Under the pieces are notes generated by a model. The model was given only the letters and a program-made list of their open reading frames with translations. It searched no databases and was not told the origin of the DNA. Position numbers and translations under genes: made by a program. A stretch of 14,425 bases of DNA from an uncultured Lachnospiraceae bacterium (GTDB lineage: Bacteria; Bacillota; Clostridia; Lachnospirales; Lachnospiraceae): the NCBI GenBank assembly GCA_902764045.1, contig CACWUI010000018.1:1-14425 (forward strand), given 5' to 3'. Positions 1 through 6,613 of this stretch are shown one piece after another. Numbering within the stretch: position 1 is the first letter of the stretch; each line of letters opens with the position of its first letter.

Positions 1-69
1 AAAAAACAACATGGAAAACAAAATAAAATTGTGATAAACTTAAGCGAAAGAAATGAGGTGAGACGGTGA
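1..69 (+). CDS. Possible 3' end of an upstream gene (partial)
   Basis: Frame 1 is open from the first base to a TGA at 67-69 and encodes about 22 lysine-, asparagine- and arginine-rich residues ending in ERNEVRR. The stop overlaps the GTG start of holB as GTGA, the same overlap seen between ricT and trmN6 at 1938-1941, which makes a translationally coupled upstream gene plausible. The other two forward frames close within the first 35 bases. In Bacillus the genes before holB are tmk, yaaQ and yaaR, but this tail is too short for me to assign. It could also be chance. Confidence 0.3.
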   Translation, partial: KKQHGKQNKIVINLSERNEVRR

Positions 70-1118
70 AAGATTATTCAGAAGTATTCGGCTTTGACGA
101 GCTGAAGGAACATATTCATAAGATCATTTTATCCGGGCAGATCGCCCATGCGGCCCTTCTTGTGGGAGACGAGGGATCGGGCAAAAGGACCATTGCCAAA
201 AGGTTTGCCAGGACCCTTCTTTGTGAGACGGTGGAGAAAAAGCTGGAGGAAAAGACCGCGAAGCCGGAGGATATCGAGCCCTGTGATCAGTGCCATTCCT
301 GTCTTCAGGCAATAAGCGGCAACAACCCGGACATCATCATAATAGACCGTCTCGAGGGGCAGCGCAGCATTTCCGTTGACGAGATCAGGGAAAAGCTTAT
401 CGACGATATTTCGGTAAAGCCCTACGCTTCCAAATACAAGGTTTACATCGTGGTGGGGGCCGAGCACATGACGGTGGAAGCCCAGAACGCCATTTTAAAA
501 ACACTGGAGGAACCCCCGGAATATGCGGTCATCTTCCTTCTTACAAACACCGAGAAGCTGATCCTGCCCACGGTCATTTCCCGGTGCGAGGTGATAAATA
601 TCCCCGCCATGCCCGACGAGATGGTGGAGCAGTACTTCGAGACCCATTTCGGCGATGACCCGGATGTGACTCAGGAGGATATCAGGTTTGCGGAAGCCTT
701 TGCCGACGGAAAGATCGGCCGGGGTTCCATTACATTTACCAATCCGGATTTTAAAAAATTAAAGAAGGACGCTTTGGAGGTTTTGGTAAATATTGAAGAT
801 CTCACGTTAAACGAGCTCATGGGCTATGTGCGTAAAGCCGACTATTATTCGGAGCTGGGCATTGACTACTTCTTTGACATCATGCTTCTTTGGTACAGGG
901 ATCTTCTGCTCTTTGAAAGCACCCGTGATGCCAACGGGCTCTTATTTAAGGAATATCTCAAGGAGATCAGCAGGCAGGCCCAGACCCTCTCATACGAAGG
1001 CATCGACAACATTACCACGGCTATAAATAACGCCCGTGAGAGGCTTCATGCCAATGTAAGCTTCGATCTGGTGATGGAACTGTTATTCCTCACCATCAGC
1101 GACAACATGAAAGGATAA
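66..1118 (+). CDS. holB: DNA polymerase III subunit delta prime (clamp loader)
   Basis: Subunit of the clamp-loader complex that opens the beta sliding clamp at primed sites during replication. The N-terminal AAA+ domain shows a P-loop-type GDEGSGKR at residues 34-41, a zinc-module set of cysteines at C53, C73, C76 and C79 (CDQCHSC at 73-79), the helix with AQNAILKTLEEPP and the SRC motif in VISRCEVINIP. The C-terminal 130 residues are helical, as expected for the collar domain. The length of 350 aa is normal. The GTG start at 66 has GAGGTGAG at 55-62 as ribosome binding site. DnaX is the main alternative for this fold, but the length, the degenerate P-loop surroundings and the ricT neighbour favour HolB. 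It is the first complete gene of a four-gene operon. The spacing C-X19-C-X2-C-X2-C is wider than the C-X8-C-X2-C-X2-C usual in clamp loaders, because of a Lys/Glu-rich insert at about residues 56-71. Confidence 0.9.
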   Translation: MKDYSEVFGFDELKEHIHKIILSGQIAHAALLVGDEGSGKRTIAKRFARTLLCETVEKKLEEKTAKPEDIEPCDQCHSCLQAISGNNPDIIIIDRLEGQRSISVDEIREKLIDDISVKPYASKYKVYIVVGAEHMTVEAQNAILKTLEEPPEYAVIFLLTNTEKLILPTVISRCEVINIPAMPDEMVEQYFETHFGDDPDVTQEDIRFAEAFADGKIGRGSITFTNPDFKKLKKDALEVLVNIEDLTLNELMGYVRKADYYSELGIDYFFDIMLLWYRDLLLFESTRDANGLLFKEYLKEISRQAQTLSYEGIDNITTAINNARERLHANVSFDLVMELLFLTISDNMKG

Positions 1119-1125
1119 AAATTAT

Positions 1126-1941
1126 TTGAGCAAACTTATAGGTGTAAGATTTGAAAAATGCGGGCCCATAAGGTTCTATACCACAGGCGCCGCCAATCCG
1201 GTTTTGGGAGACCACGTCATTGCCGAGACAGAAATGGGCGTGGATCTGGGCAGGGTGGTGCTTGACGACTGTGATCCCGAAAAGGTAAATGCGGTGCAGC
1301 CCATCCGCTCCATTATCCGGGTGGCTAAGGAGAGCGACCTGGAAAAGGTGCAAAATGACAGAGAACGTGAAAAGGACGCATTTGATATCTGCAATGAAAA
1401 GATAAAGATGCGCGGACTTGACATGAAGCTGATCCGCGCCAAATATTTATTTGATAATAAGAAAGTTCTTTTTTATTTTTATTCGGATGACAGGGTGGAC
1501 TTCAGGGAGCTGGTAAAGGATCTGGCGGCGGTCTTTAAGATGAGGATAGAGCTGCGCCAGATAGGCGTCCGGGATGAAGCCAAGATGATGGGAGGCATCG
1601 GCGCCTGCGGAAGGCAGATGTGCTGCGCTTCCTGCATGCCGGAGTTTACCCCCGTGTCCATCAAGATGGCAAAGGACCAGAACCTTGCTTTAAATCCCGC
1701 AGGGATTTCCGGCATATGCGGAAGGCTCATGTGCTGTCTGGGTCATGAAAATGATACTTATGAATATCTGCACTCCAGGATGCCTGCCGTGGGAGATAAG
1801 GTACGGATCGAAGGCGATGACAGGCAGGGCGTGGTGATCGCCGTAAACGTGCTGCGGGAAATGGTAAAGGTAATGGTGGAAGATGACACTGAGGACCGTG
1901 AAGTGGTGGAGCGGTCTGCGGATGAAGTGAGGAAGGTGTGA
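1126..1941 (+). CDS. ricT: PSP1-domain Fe-S protein RicT (YaaT)
   Basis: 271 aa PSP1 C-terminal-domain protein. In Bacillus, RicT (YaaT) forms the Y-complex with RicA and RicF, carries Fe-S clusters and is needed for RNase Y-dependent mRNA maturation and for competence and sporulation. The sequence shows the family's cysteine-rich core: GACGRQMCCASC at about residues 159-170 and ICGRLMCCLGHE at 197-208, giving cysteines at 161, 166, 167, 170, 198, 203 and 204. The start is TTG at 1126, seven bases after the holB stop, with AAAGGA at 1110-1115 overlapping the end of holB as ribosome binding site. The holB-ricT adjacency matches Bacillus. The yabA gene that follows there is absent here. Family assignment is firm. 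The role in RNA processing is carried over from Bacillus. Confidence 0.92.
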   Translation: MSKLIGVRFEKCGPIRFYTTGAANPVLGDHVIAETEMGVDLGRVVLDDCDPEKVNAVQPIRSIIRVAKESDLEKVQNDREREKDAFDICNEKIKMRGLDMKLIRAKYLFDNKKVLFYFYSDDRVDFRELVKDLAAVFKMRIELRQIGVRDEAKMMGGIGACGRQMCCASCMPEFTPVSIKMAKDQNLALNPAGISGICGRLMCCLGHENDTYEYLHSRMPAVGDKVRIEGDDRQGVVIAVNVLREMVKVMVEDDTEDREVVERSADEVRKV

Positions 1942-2681
1942 CAACAGACAACTCAAAAAAAACCGAAGAAAGAATAGACGACCTGGGTCGCAGGGGATAC
2001 CGCATTATCCAAAACCCCGGTCTTTTTTGTTTTGGGACGGATGCGGTGTTCCTTGCCGATTTTGTCCGGAGCAGCCCCGGGGACAAAGCCCTTGACCTTT
2101 GCAGCGGAAACGGCATTATCCCGATACTGCTCATGGCAAGAGACAAGGCGGCCCGTGTGACGGGGATAGAGATCCAGAAGGAAAGCGCGGATCTTTTCAG
2201 ACGAAGTGTTTTATTGAACGGTCTTGAGGATGAGATAAATGTTATATGCGGTGATATAAAAAACGAGTCCCTTTTAACGGACACATTTGATATAGTGACA
2301 AGCAATCCCCCTTATATGTCGGCGGGGGAAGGTCTTACCAATCCTGACACACCGAAGGCTCTTGCAAGACATGAGATAATGTGCGATTTTTCGGACGTGT
2401 CAGCAGCTGCCTCCCGTACATTAAATGCGGGCGGGCGTTTCTTTTTTGTCCACAGACCAAGGAAGATGACGGAGATTTTTGCCGAACTTAAGAAAAACAG
2501 GCTTGAGGCAAAGCGCATGAGATTTGTCCATCCGAAGGAAGGAGAGCGGGCAAACCTGATCCTGGTGGAAGCGGTAAAGGACGGCGGCGTACAGATGATC
2601 ATAGAACCGCCGCTTATAGTGTATAAGGCCCCGGGAGTGTATTCGGATGAAGTAAAGGCCATGTATTCAGGAAAGGAATAA
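1938..2681 (+). CDS. trmN6: tRNA1(Val) (adenine37-N6)-methyltransferase-like
   Basis: SAM-dependent methyltransferase of the YfiC/YabB group, expected to methylate N6 of adenine 37 in a tRNA. Residues 51-60 form the SAM-binding motif I (ALDLCSGNGI), an acidic residue ends strand 2 (TGIEIQ, about 75-80), and NPPY at 123-126 is the catalytic motif of N6-adenine methyltransferases. The N-terminal GYRIIQNPGLFCFGTDAVFL is typical of this family. 247 aa is the usual length. The GTG start at 1938 overlaps the ricT stop (GTGA), implying translational coupling, and GGAAGG at 1931-1936 lies just upstream. The homologue in Bacillus (yabB) sits in the same cluster. The exact tRNA substrate is not visible from sequence. 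Confidence 0.87.
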   Translation: MTTDNSKKTEERIDDLGRRGYRIIQNPGLFCFGTDAVFLADFVRSSPGDKALDLCSGNGIIPILLMARDKAARVTGIEIQKESADLFRRSVLLNGLEDEINVICGDIKNESLLTDTFDIVTSNPPYMSAGEGLTNPDTPKALARHEIMCDFSDVSAAASRTLNAGGRFFFVHRPRKMTEIFAELKKNRLEAKRMRFVHPKEGERANLILVEAVKDGGVQMIIEPPLIVYKAPGVYSDEVKAMYSGKE

Positions 2682-2686
2682 ACCAC

Positions 2687-3541
2687 ATGTCAGAAGAAAA
2701 AAAAGGCAGGCTCATGCTTTGCGCCACCCCCATCGGAAATCTTGAGGATATTACCCTTCGTGTTATCCGGGCTCTTAAAGAAGCAGACATCATTGCCGCC
2801 GAGGATACCCGCAATTCAATAAAACTCCTGAACCATTTTGAGATAAAAACTCCCATGACCAGCTATCACGAGCACAACAGAACGGAAAAAGCCGCGGAGC
2901 TGGTAAAGGAAATGTTGAACGGCAAAACCGTTGCCCTTATTACCGACGCGGGAACCCCCGGCATTTCCGACCCCGGTGAGGAGATAGTCAGACAATGCAT
3001 AGAGGCAGGGGTAGAGGTCACATCCCTTCCGGGACCCGCCGCCTGCATCACAGCCCTTACCATTTCGGGAATGCCCACAAGGCGATTTGTGTTTGAAGCA
3101 TTCCTTCCTCCGGAAAAAAAAGAGCGCCGCAGGATCCTTGAGGAATTAAGATCGGAAACAAGGACCATTATCATTTATGAAGCCCCCCATCATCTGACCG
3201 GCACATTAAAGGAACTTCGTGATACCCTGGGAGAAGACCGCCCGCTTGCCGTAATAAAGGAACTGACAAAGATCCACGAAACACGGATGACCATGACACT
3301 GGGAAGCGCAGTAAAATATTTTAATGAAAATGCCCCCAGGGGAGAGTACGTGCTCATCATAGAGGGAAAACCTTTAAGCGAGATCCGGGCGGAAGAAAGA
3401 AGCAAATGGGAGGATCTTACGGTAAAGGAGCATGTGCATTTTTACATGGAGCAGGGAATGGATAAAAAAGACGCCATGAAGGCGGCGGCAAAGGATCGTG
3501 GCGTTGCGAAAAATGTGATCTACAGGGAAATGTTGGAGTGA
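2687..3541 (+). CDS. rsmI: 16S rRNA (cytidine1402-2'-O)-methyltransferase
   Basis: Tetrapyrrole-methylase-fold enzyme that 2'-O-methylates C1402 in the decoding centre of 16S rRNA using SAM. Family motifs are clear: TPIGNLEDIT at residues 14-23, AAEDTRNS at 37-44, ITDAGTPGISDPGEE at 85-99 and SLPGPAA soon after. 284 aa matches the family (about 280-290). ATG start at 2687 is five bases after the trmN6 stop, with AAAGGA at 2672-2677. It is the last gene of the cluster. The next gene has its own promoter. No strong GC-rich terminator follows, only an A-run and T-run at 3541-3558. Confidence 0.95.
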   Translation: MSEEKKGRLMLCATPIGNLEDITLRVIRALKEADIIAAEDTRNSIKLLNHFEIKTPMTSYHEHNRTEKAAELVKEMLNGKTVALITDAGTPGISDPGEEIVRQCIEAGVEVTSLPGPAACITALTISGMPTRRFVFEAFLPPEKKERRRILEELRSETRTIIIYEAPHHLTGTLKELRDTLGEDRPLAVIKELTKIHETRMTMTLGSAVKYFNENAPRGEYVLIIEGKPLSEIRAEERSKWEDLTVKEHVHFYMEQGMDKKDAMKAAAKDRGVAKNVIYREMLE

Positions 3542-3579
3542 AAAAATTGTTTTTTTTTGTAAAATATGTCATTTGTTCA

Positions 3580-3608
3580 TTGAAACCAAACCATAGAAGT
3601 TTTATAAT
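3580..3608 (+). promoter_or_regulatory. Sigma-A-type promoter of the CAP-domain gene
   Basis: TTGAAA at 3580-3585 and TATAAT at 3603-3608 with a 17-base spacer, placed about 65 bases before the downstream start codon. It lies in an AT-rich gap after rsmI, so the CAP-domain gene probably has its own transcript. The expected leader contains a short palindrome TTATTAATAA near 3630, for which I see no clear role. Confidence 0.6.
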
Positions 3609-3674
3609 AGTATCGGGAGAGAGTCTTGATTTATTAATAAAACGATATTTATGGAAATATTATGTTAGGGGTTG

Positions 3675-5318
3675 ATGAAGGTGAAAAAAGGGAGAAGACA
3701 CAGCCGGATTATCAAAGCGCTGGTGATCGTGTTAGCAGCCTTTCTTTGCGTGTGCGCGCCACTGATCGCGCTGCCTGAAAAGTCAGAAGCTGCCAACGTT
3801 ACCGTAAGTCTCACTCCGGAATATAATCAGTCTGTAGCCAGAAAGATGCTTAATCCTCTGAACACATGGCGCAGACAGAAGAACTGGTATTATACACCGT
3901 CCGGTTCCAAAGGATGGATAAAGGCAGGGGCGCTGCCTACTCTGAAATATGACTATACCCTTGAAAAGCATGCCATGCAGAGGGCGGCGGAGATCGCGCT
4001 TAATTTCGACCATACCAGGCCGGACGGCACCGGCAAATCCGGTCTTATCGGAAACGGCTACAGCGCAATAGGTGAGAACATTTACGCTTCCACATCCTCT
4101 GCGGCGCTGGATCCGAATTATGTGTTAAATAAGTTTAAAGAAGAGGACTCAAGTTTCAATTATCAGGGTCACAGACGAAACATGCTTTCCATGTCCTGGA
4201 CCGAAAGCGGACGCCGTGATCTGGGATTTAACTGCGTGGGCTTTGCATGTGTGAAGTACGGGGATTGTTATTACTGGGTGCAGATATTCGGCAAGTCTTC
4301 CGGCAGACCAAACACCAAATCTACAGCTGCCTTGAATTCCAAGAGACTGACCGGCATGACTTTGAGTACAAGCATGATCAAAAGAAAAAAGAGCCCGGAT
4401 TTAAGTTATATCAAAAATACAACATTAAACAAGGGAACAAGCCTGACATTGGGTAATGTTTTTATTGACATAGGTCTTGCGGATACATGGCCCAATGCTT
4501 ACGTAAATGTAGGTGAAACTCCTGTATGGACTTCAAGGAATTCTAATGTTCTCACCATTAATTCAAATGTTGCCTACGGAAATACTGCAGGAAAAGCAAG
4601 TGTTGTTGCAAAAGAAAATATTGCCGGAAGAAACAAGACGGTCACATTTACGGTTAAGAACAGCAGCATAAAGAACGGTCTTACAAAAGAGGGAAATAAC
4701 TGGTATCTTTACAAAAACGGTAAAAAGATGACGGGATGGCACTATCTTACTTCTAAAGAAGGCCAAAAAACACCTCACTGGTCATATTTTGAATCCGGTA
4801 CCGGAAATATGTATACAGGCTGGCATTATATGTCTACGAAGGAGGGAGAAATTAATCCTCACTGGTCCTATTTTGGTAACGATGGTGCGCTTCGTACGGG
4901 GTGGGTGAAATTCGGTAAAGGAACGGCGAATCCGGACGGAAACAAACCCGTTCACTGGTCTTACTTCGGCGCAAACGGCTGGCTCCGCACAGGATGGCAG
5001 ACTATCGGTACTTCAGCTAATCCTGATGGTGGAAACAAAGTCCATACAAGCTACTTCGGAAGTAACGGTTGGCTGGTTACGGGATGGAAAAAGTTCACCA
5101 AGGCAGACGGAGAGGCGGTGCCTCATTGGTCTTACTTCGGGTCAAACGGCTGGATGCGTACAGGCTGGCAGTATCTCGGCAAGGCTGACGGACAGAGCAC
5201 ACCCCACTGGTCATACTTCGGTAGCCGCGGCTGGCTGGCTACAGGCAAATACAGGATAAACGGTAAGATATATACCTTCAGCTCCGGTGGCTGGCTGCTC
5301 CAGCCCAAGAGCCCGTAA
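3675..5318 (+). CDS. Secreted CAP/SCP-domain protein with cell-wall-binding-type repeats
   Basis: Predicted exported protein of about 547 aa; its role is unknown. Numbering is approximate because the start is uncertain. Order: a basic N-terminus (KKGRRHSR) and a hydrophobic signal segment at about 12-34; a CAP/SCP (YkwD-like) domain at about 50-205 with HAMQRAAEIA, FDHTRPDG, GENIYAS and GHRRNML, which supply the His/Glu residues lining the CAP cavity; a middle part at about 245-330 that looks like a bacterial Ig-like (BIG2) fold; then about seven C-terminal repeats with TGW and HWSYFG, resembling choline/cell-wall-binding repeats. There is no LPXTG signal. Three in-frame starts exist: TTG 3672, ATG 3675 and GTG 3681. 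AGGGG at 3667-3671 is very close to the ATG but ideally spaced (9 bases) for GTG 3681. CAP proteins of this type occur in Firmicutes surface and spore proteins. Substrate and partner are not visible. Confidence 0.85.
   Translation: MKVKKGRRHSRIIKALVIVLAAFLCVCAPLIALPEKSEAANVTVSLTPEYNQSVARKMLNPLNTWRRQKNWYYTPSGSKGWIKAGALPTLKYDYTLEKHAMQRAAEIALNFDHTRPDGTGKSGLIGNGYSAIGENIYASTSSAALDPNYVLNKFKEEDSSFNYQGHRRNMLSMSWTESGRRDLGFNCVGFACVKYGDCYYWVQIFGKSSGRPNTKSTAALNSKRLTGMTLSTSMIKRKKSPDLSYIKNTTLNKGTSLTLGNVFIDIGLADTWPNAYVNVGETPVWTSRNSNVLTINSNVAYGNTAGKASVVAKENIAGRNKTVTFTVKNSSIKNGLTKEGNNWYLYKNGKKMTGWHYLTSKEGQKTPHWSYFESGTGNMYTGWHYMSTKEGEINPHWSYFGNDGALRTGWVKFGKGTANPDGNKPVHWSYFGANGWLRTGWQTIGTSANPDGGNKVHTSYFGSNGWLVTGWKKFTKADGEAVPHWSYFGSNGWMRTGWQYLGKADGQSTPHWSYFGSRGWLATGKYRINGKIYTFSSGGWLLQPKSP
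4671..5306 (+). repeat. Tandem TGW...HWSYFG cell-wall-binding-type repeats
   Basis: Protein-level tandem repeats of about 27-32 residues in the C-terminal third of the CAP-domain protein. Six units begin with TGW (TGWHYL, TGWHYM, TGWVKF, TGWQTI, TGWKKF, TGWQYL). Most continue to HWSYFG followed by NGWLR or a variant. A preceding half unit (NNWYLYKNGKKM) and a final shorter unit (TGKYRINGKIYTF) cap the array. The DNA of the units has diverged, so there is no perfect tandem repeat at nucleotide level. The pattern fits carbohydrate- or choline-binding beta-hairpin repeats, but the His-Trp-Ser-Tyr-Phe core is a particular variant. Confidence 0.8.
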
Positions 5319-5337
5319 AAGAATACGAAAAAACTAT

Positions 5338-5371
5338 GAAGACAAGGGGACAGTTTTTGTATCCCTTGTCC
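5338..5371. repeat. REP-like palindrome, copy A (possible terminator)
   Basis: GACAAGGG at 5341-5348 pairs with CCCTTGTC at 5363-5370 around a loop containing CAGTTTTTGTAT, followed by CTTTT. It resembles the left half of the later copies (GGGGACGGTTTTTGTGTCTCC) with several changes. It lies 20 bases after the CAP gene stop and may end that transcript, although the T-run is short. Its right arm also supplies the -35 box of the next promoter. Confidence 0.6.
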
Positions 5372-5394
5372 TTTTACAATAGTCGTGTTATAAT
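5366..5394 (+). promoter_or_regulatory. Promoter of the Rrf2-family gene
   Basis: TTGTCC at 5366-5371 and TATAAT at 5389-5394, 17 bases apart, with TG one base before the -10 (TGTTATAAT, extended -10). The start codon is 52 bases further on. The -35 sits in the right arm of REP-like copy A. Rrf2 proteins often repress their own promoter. The short inverted pair AACT/AGTT just after the -10 could be part of an operator, but this is weak. Confidence 0.55.
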
Positions 5395-5445
5395 CGAACT
5401 AATACAGTTTGACATAGAACCACAGAAACTTAAGGGGGAGATTTT

Positions 5446-5862
5446 ATGCAGATCAATCTTACGACGGATTATGCATTAAGGTGTATTTTGTTTTTATCGC
5501 AGCAGGAGGGCGACGTAAGCTCCAAAGAAGTAAGCGATGCCATAAAGATCAGTCGTGAATTTGTCCAGCGTATTATGCAGAAATTAAGAGGTGCGGGACT
5601 GGTTGCTCATACCATGGGCGCCGCAGGTGGATACCGCCTTGCCAAAAAGCCCGAAGACATAAAGCTGATGGACATTTTTGACACCATGGAGGATACCATG
5701 CGCGTGAACAGATGCGTTGAAGACGACGAATACTGCAGCATCGGTATGCCATCCAGCTGCAACATGCACATGTTTTACGAAATACTCCAGGCAAAGCTTG
5801 ACAGATATTTTAATGAAAACACCATTGCGGATATTTTGACCCAGAACTTTAAACTGGATTAG
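5446..5862 (+). CDS. Rrf2 family transcriptional regulator, probably Fe-S binding
   Basis: 138 aa DNA-binding regulator of the Rrf2/IscR/NsrR family. The N-terminal winged helix-turn-helix begins with the family signature LTTDYALRCILFLS, has the recognition helix ISREFVQRIMQKLRGAGLV and the wing GAAGGYRLAK at about 58-67. Cysteines C90, C97 and C105 (C-X6-C-X7-C) sit where IscR and NsrR bind a [2Fe-2S] or [4Fe-4S] cluster, so it probably senses iron-sulphur status, oxidants or NO. The ATG start at 5446 has a strong AAGGGGGAG at 5432-5440. No iscS, iscU or other usual Fe-S partner lies next to it, so its regulon cannot be read from context. A long REP-like palindrome starts at its stop codon. 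Confidence 0.9.
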   Translation: MQINLTTDYALRCILFLSQQEGDVSSKEVSDAIKISREFVQRIMQKLRGAGLVAHTMGAAGGYRLAKKPEDIKLMDIFDTMEDTMRVNRCVEDDEYCSIGMPSSCNMHMFYEILQAKLDRYFNENTIADILTQNFKLD

Positions 5863-5928
5863 AGGAGACATGGGGGACGGTTTTTGTGTCTCCCTTCAGG
5901 GAGACACAAAACCGTCACCATGTCTCCT
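5863..5928. repeat. REP-like palindrome, copy B (most complete)
   Basis: Left arm 5863-5894 and right arm 5899-5928 are reverse complements except for two extra bases and one mismatch, with a 4-base TTCA loop. Transcribed, it would form a near-perfect hairpin of about 30 bp. It begins immediately after the Rrf2 stop codon and ends 23 bases before the next start. It has no T-run, so it is not a standard terminator. The arms contain GGGGACGGTTTTTGTGTCTCC, the core shared by all copies in this window. Confidence 0.85.
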
Positions 5929-5951
5929 ATATCTATTGAGAGGCAATAAAC

Positions 5952-6233
5952 ATGACCGAAAATGAACTGAAAAAACTGAACCGGGCCGAGCTTCTGGAGC
6001 TGCTCTTAGAGCAGGAAAGAGAGAATAACAGACTCCGCCTGGAGATCCGAGACCTTAAGCTGAAGCTTGAGGACAGGACCATAAATCTTGTGGAGGCGGG
6101 CAATATCGCCGATGCGGCCCTGAGGATCCAGAGTATATTTGAGGCTGCCCAGGCAGCGGCGGATACTTATCTTTACAATATCAAAAGAAAAGCCGGAGCC
6201 ATTCCGGAGGAGCAGCCGGAGCCTTCCGAATAA
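5952..6233 (+). CDS. Small coiled-coil protein of unknown function
   Basis: 93 aa acidic protein. Residues 1-45 form a leucine-rich heptad stretch (ELKKLNRAELLELL, NNRLRLEIRDLKLKLEDR), consistent with a coiled coil. Residues 46-80 contain EAGNIADAALRIQSIFEAAQ followed by an Ala-rich helix. The tail is Pro/Glu-rich (PEEQPEPSE). No signal peptide, membrane segment or catalytic motif is visible. I have an impression of similar small proteins in Clostridia but cannot name a function. The ATG at 5952 is preceded by GAGAGG at 5938-5943. A strong terminator follows 18 bases after the stop. It could share a transcript with the Rrf2 gene if transcription passes through hairpin copy B. Confidence 0.75.
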   Translation: MTENELKKLNRAELLELLLEQERENNRLRLEIRDLKLKLEDRTINLVEAGNIADAALRIQSIFEAAQAAADTYLYNIKRKAGAIPEEQPEPSE

Positions 6234-6251
6234 GGGAGTCATATATGTAGC

Positions 6252-6283
6252 AGACAGAGAGAAGATTCTCTGTCTTTTTTTTT
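6252..6283 (+). terminator. Rho-independent terminator after the coiled-coil gene
   Basis: AGACAGAGA at 6252-6260 pairs perfectly with TCTCTGTCT at 6267-6275 across a 6-base loop, followed by nine T (6275-6283). It is the clearest terminator in the window and closes the Rrf2 and coiled-coil unit. Confidence 0.9.
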
Positions 6284-6284
6284 G

Positions 6285-6330
6285 AGGAGACAGGGGGGCG
6301 GTTTCAAGGAGACCCGGGGGACGGTTTTCT
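6285..6330. repeat. REP-like half-units, copies C1 and C2
   Basis: Two direct, unpaired left-half units: 6285-6305 (AGGAGACAGGGGGGCGGTTT) and 6306-6330 (GGAGACCCGGGGGACGGTTT with flanks). Unlike copies B and D they lack the inverted right arm. They sit straight after the terminator and mark the left edge of the islet described under findings. Confidence 0.7.
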
Positions 6331-6398
6331 TTCAACTGCAAGTGGTTAGACGGTAAGTAGTCGCCGGTAGCAAGCCCCGGGAAATAAGTCTTCCCGCA

Positions 6399-6477
6399 CC
6401 AAAACAGAAATAGAAAGCCCCGGAGCAGCAACTCCGGGGCTTTCGCCGTTTCGCCATGGAAATGTATTAACCTTTTC
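6399..6477 (-). ncRNA. Candidate minus-strand small RNA
   Basis: A perfect consensus promoter on the minus strand (6484-6512) would start RNA near 6477. About 33 bases in, the transcript forms the 13-bp hairpin at 6444-6413 and then runs into a U-rich stretch (TATTTCTGTTTT, 6412-6401), so an RNA of roughly 75 nt is expected. If the hairpin is read through, an ATG at 6457 opens a 41-codon frame to a TGA at 6334-6332 (begins MAKRRKPRSCC). AAAAGG at 6476-6471 is too far from that ATG (13 bases) to be a good ribosome binding site. I do not recognise the RNA. Existence of the transcript is inferred only from promoter and hairpin. Confidence 0.4.
6413..6444 (-). terminator. Strong 13-bp hairpin, probably terminating minus-strand RNA
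   Basis: GAAAGCCCCGGAG at 6413-6425 is the exact reverse complement of CTCCGGGGCTTTC at 6432-6444, with a 6-base loop. On the minus strand it is followed by the U-rich TATTTCTGTTTT. On the plus strand it is followed by GCCGTTTCGCC, which is less terminator-like. It could act in both directions. Confidence 0.55.
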
Positions 6478-6483
6478 GCGTTG

Positions 6484-6512
6484 ATTATACAACTCATTTT
6501 TATAACTGTCAA
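6484..6512 (-). promoter_or_regulatory. Perfect consensus sigma-A promoter on the minus strand
   Basis: Reading the minus strand, TTGACA (6512-6507) and TATAAT (6489-6484) are separated by exactly 17 bases. Both hexamers match consensus at all six positions, the best promoter in the window. It points leftwards into the hairpin at 6444-6413 and away from any known gene. Confidence 0.65.
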
Positions 6513-6547
6513 ATACCGTTGCTGAGGGTACCGGAGGACGCTTACAA

Positions 6548-6613
6548 GGGAGACATGGTGGACGGTTTTTGTGTCGCCCGCCAGGGAGACACAGAACCGT
6601 CACCCATGTCTCC
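6548..6613. repeat. REP-like palindrome, copy D
   Basis: Left arm 6548-6579 and right arm 6584-6613 are nearly exact reverse complements with a 4-base loop. The layout and length are the same as copy B (66 bases), with a few substitutions that are not all compensated. It lies between the two divergent promoters of the islet. Confidence 0.85.

Noticed and set aside
3541..3560. Terminator after rsmI from the A-run and T-run
   Set aside because: The possible stem is only A-T pairs with a 3-base loop. It is too weak to call without mapping data.
6336..6445. tRNA or riboswitch in the G/C-rich stretch
   Set aside because: The arms do not fold into a cloverleaf, and I could not match the stems to a riboswitch class I know.
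6332..6457. 41-codon minus-strand frame after the perfect promoter
   Set aside because: The ribosome binding site is too distant and the frame reads straight through the 13-bp hairpin, so I kept the small-RNA reading and mention the frame only as an alternative.
6006..6512. 168-codon minus-strand frame overlapping the coiled-coil gene
   Set aside because: It crosses the terminator at 6252-6283 and the coding strand of the better-supported 93-aa gene. No start signal is present.
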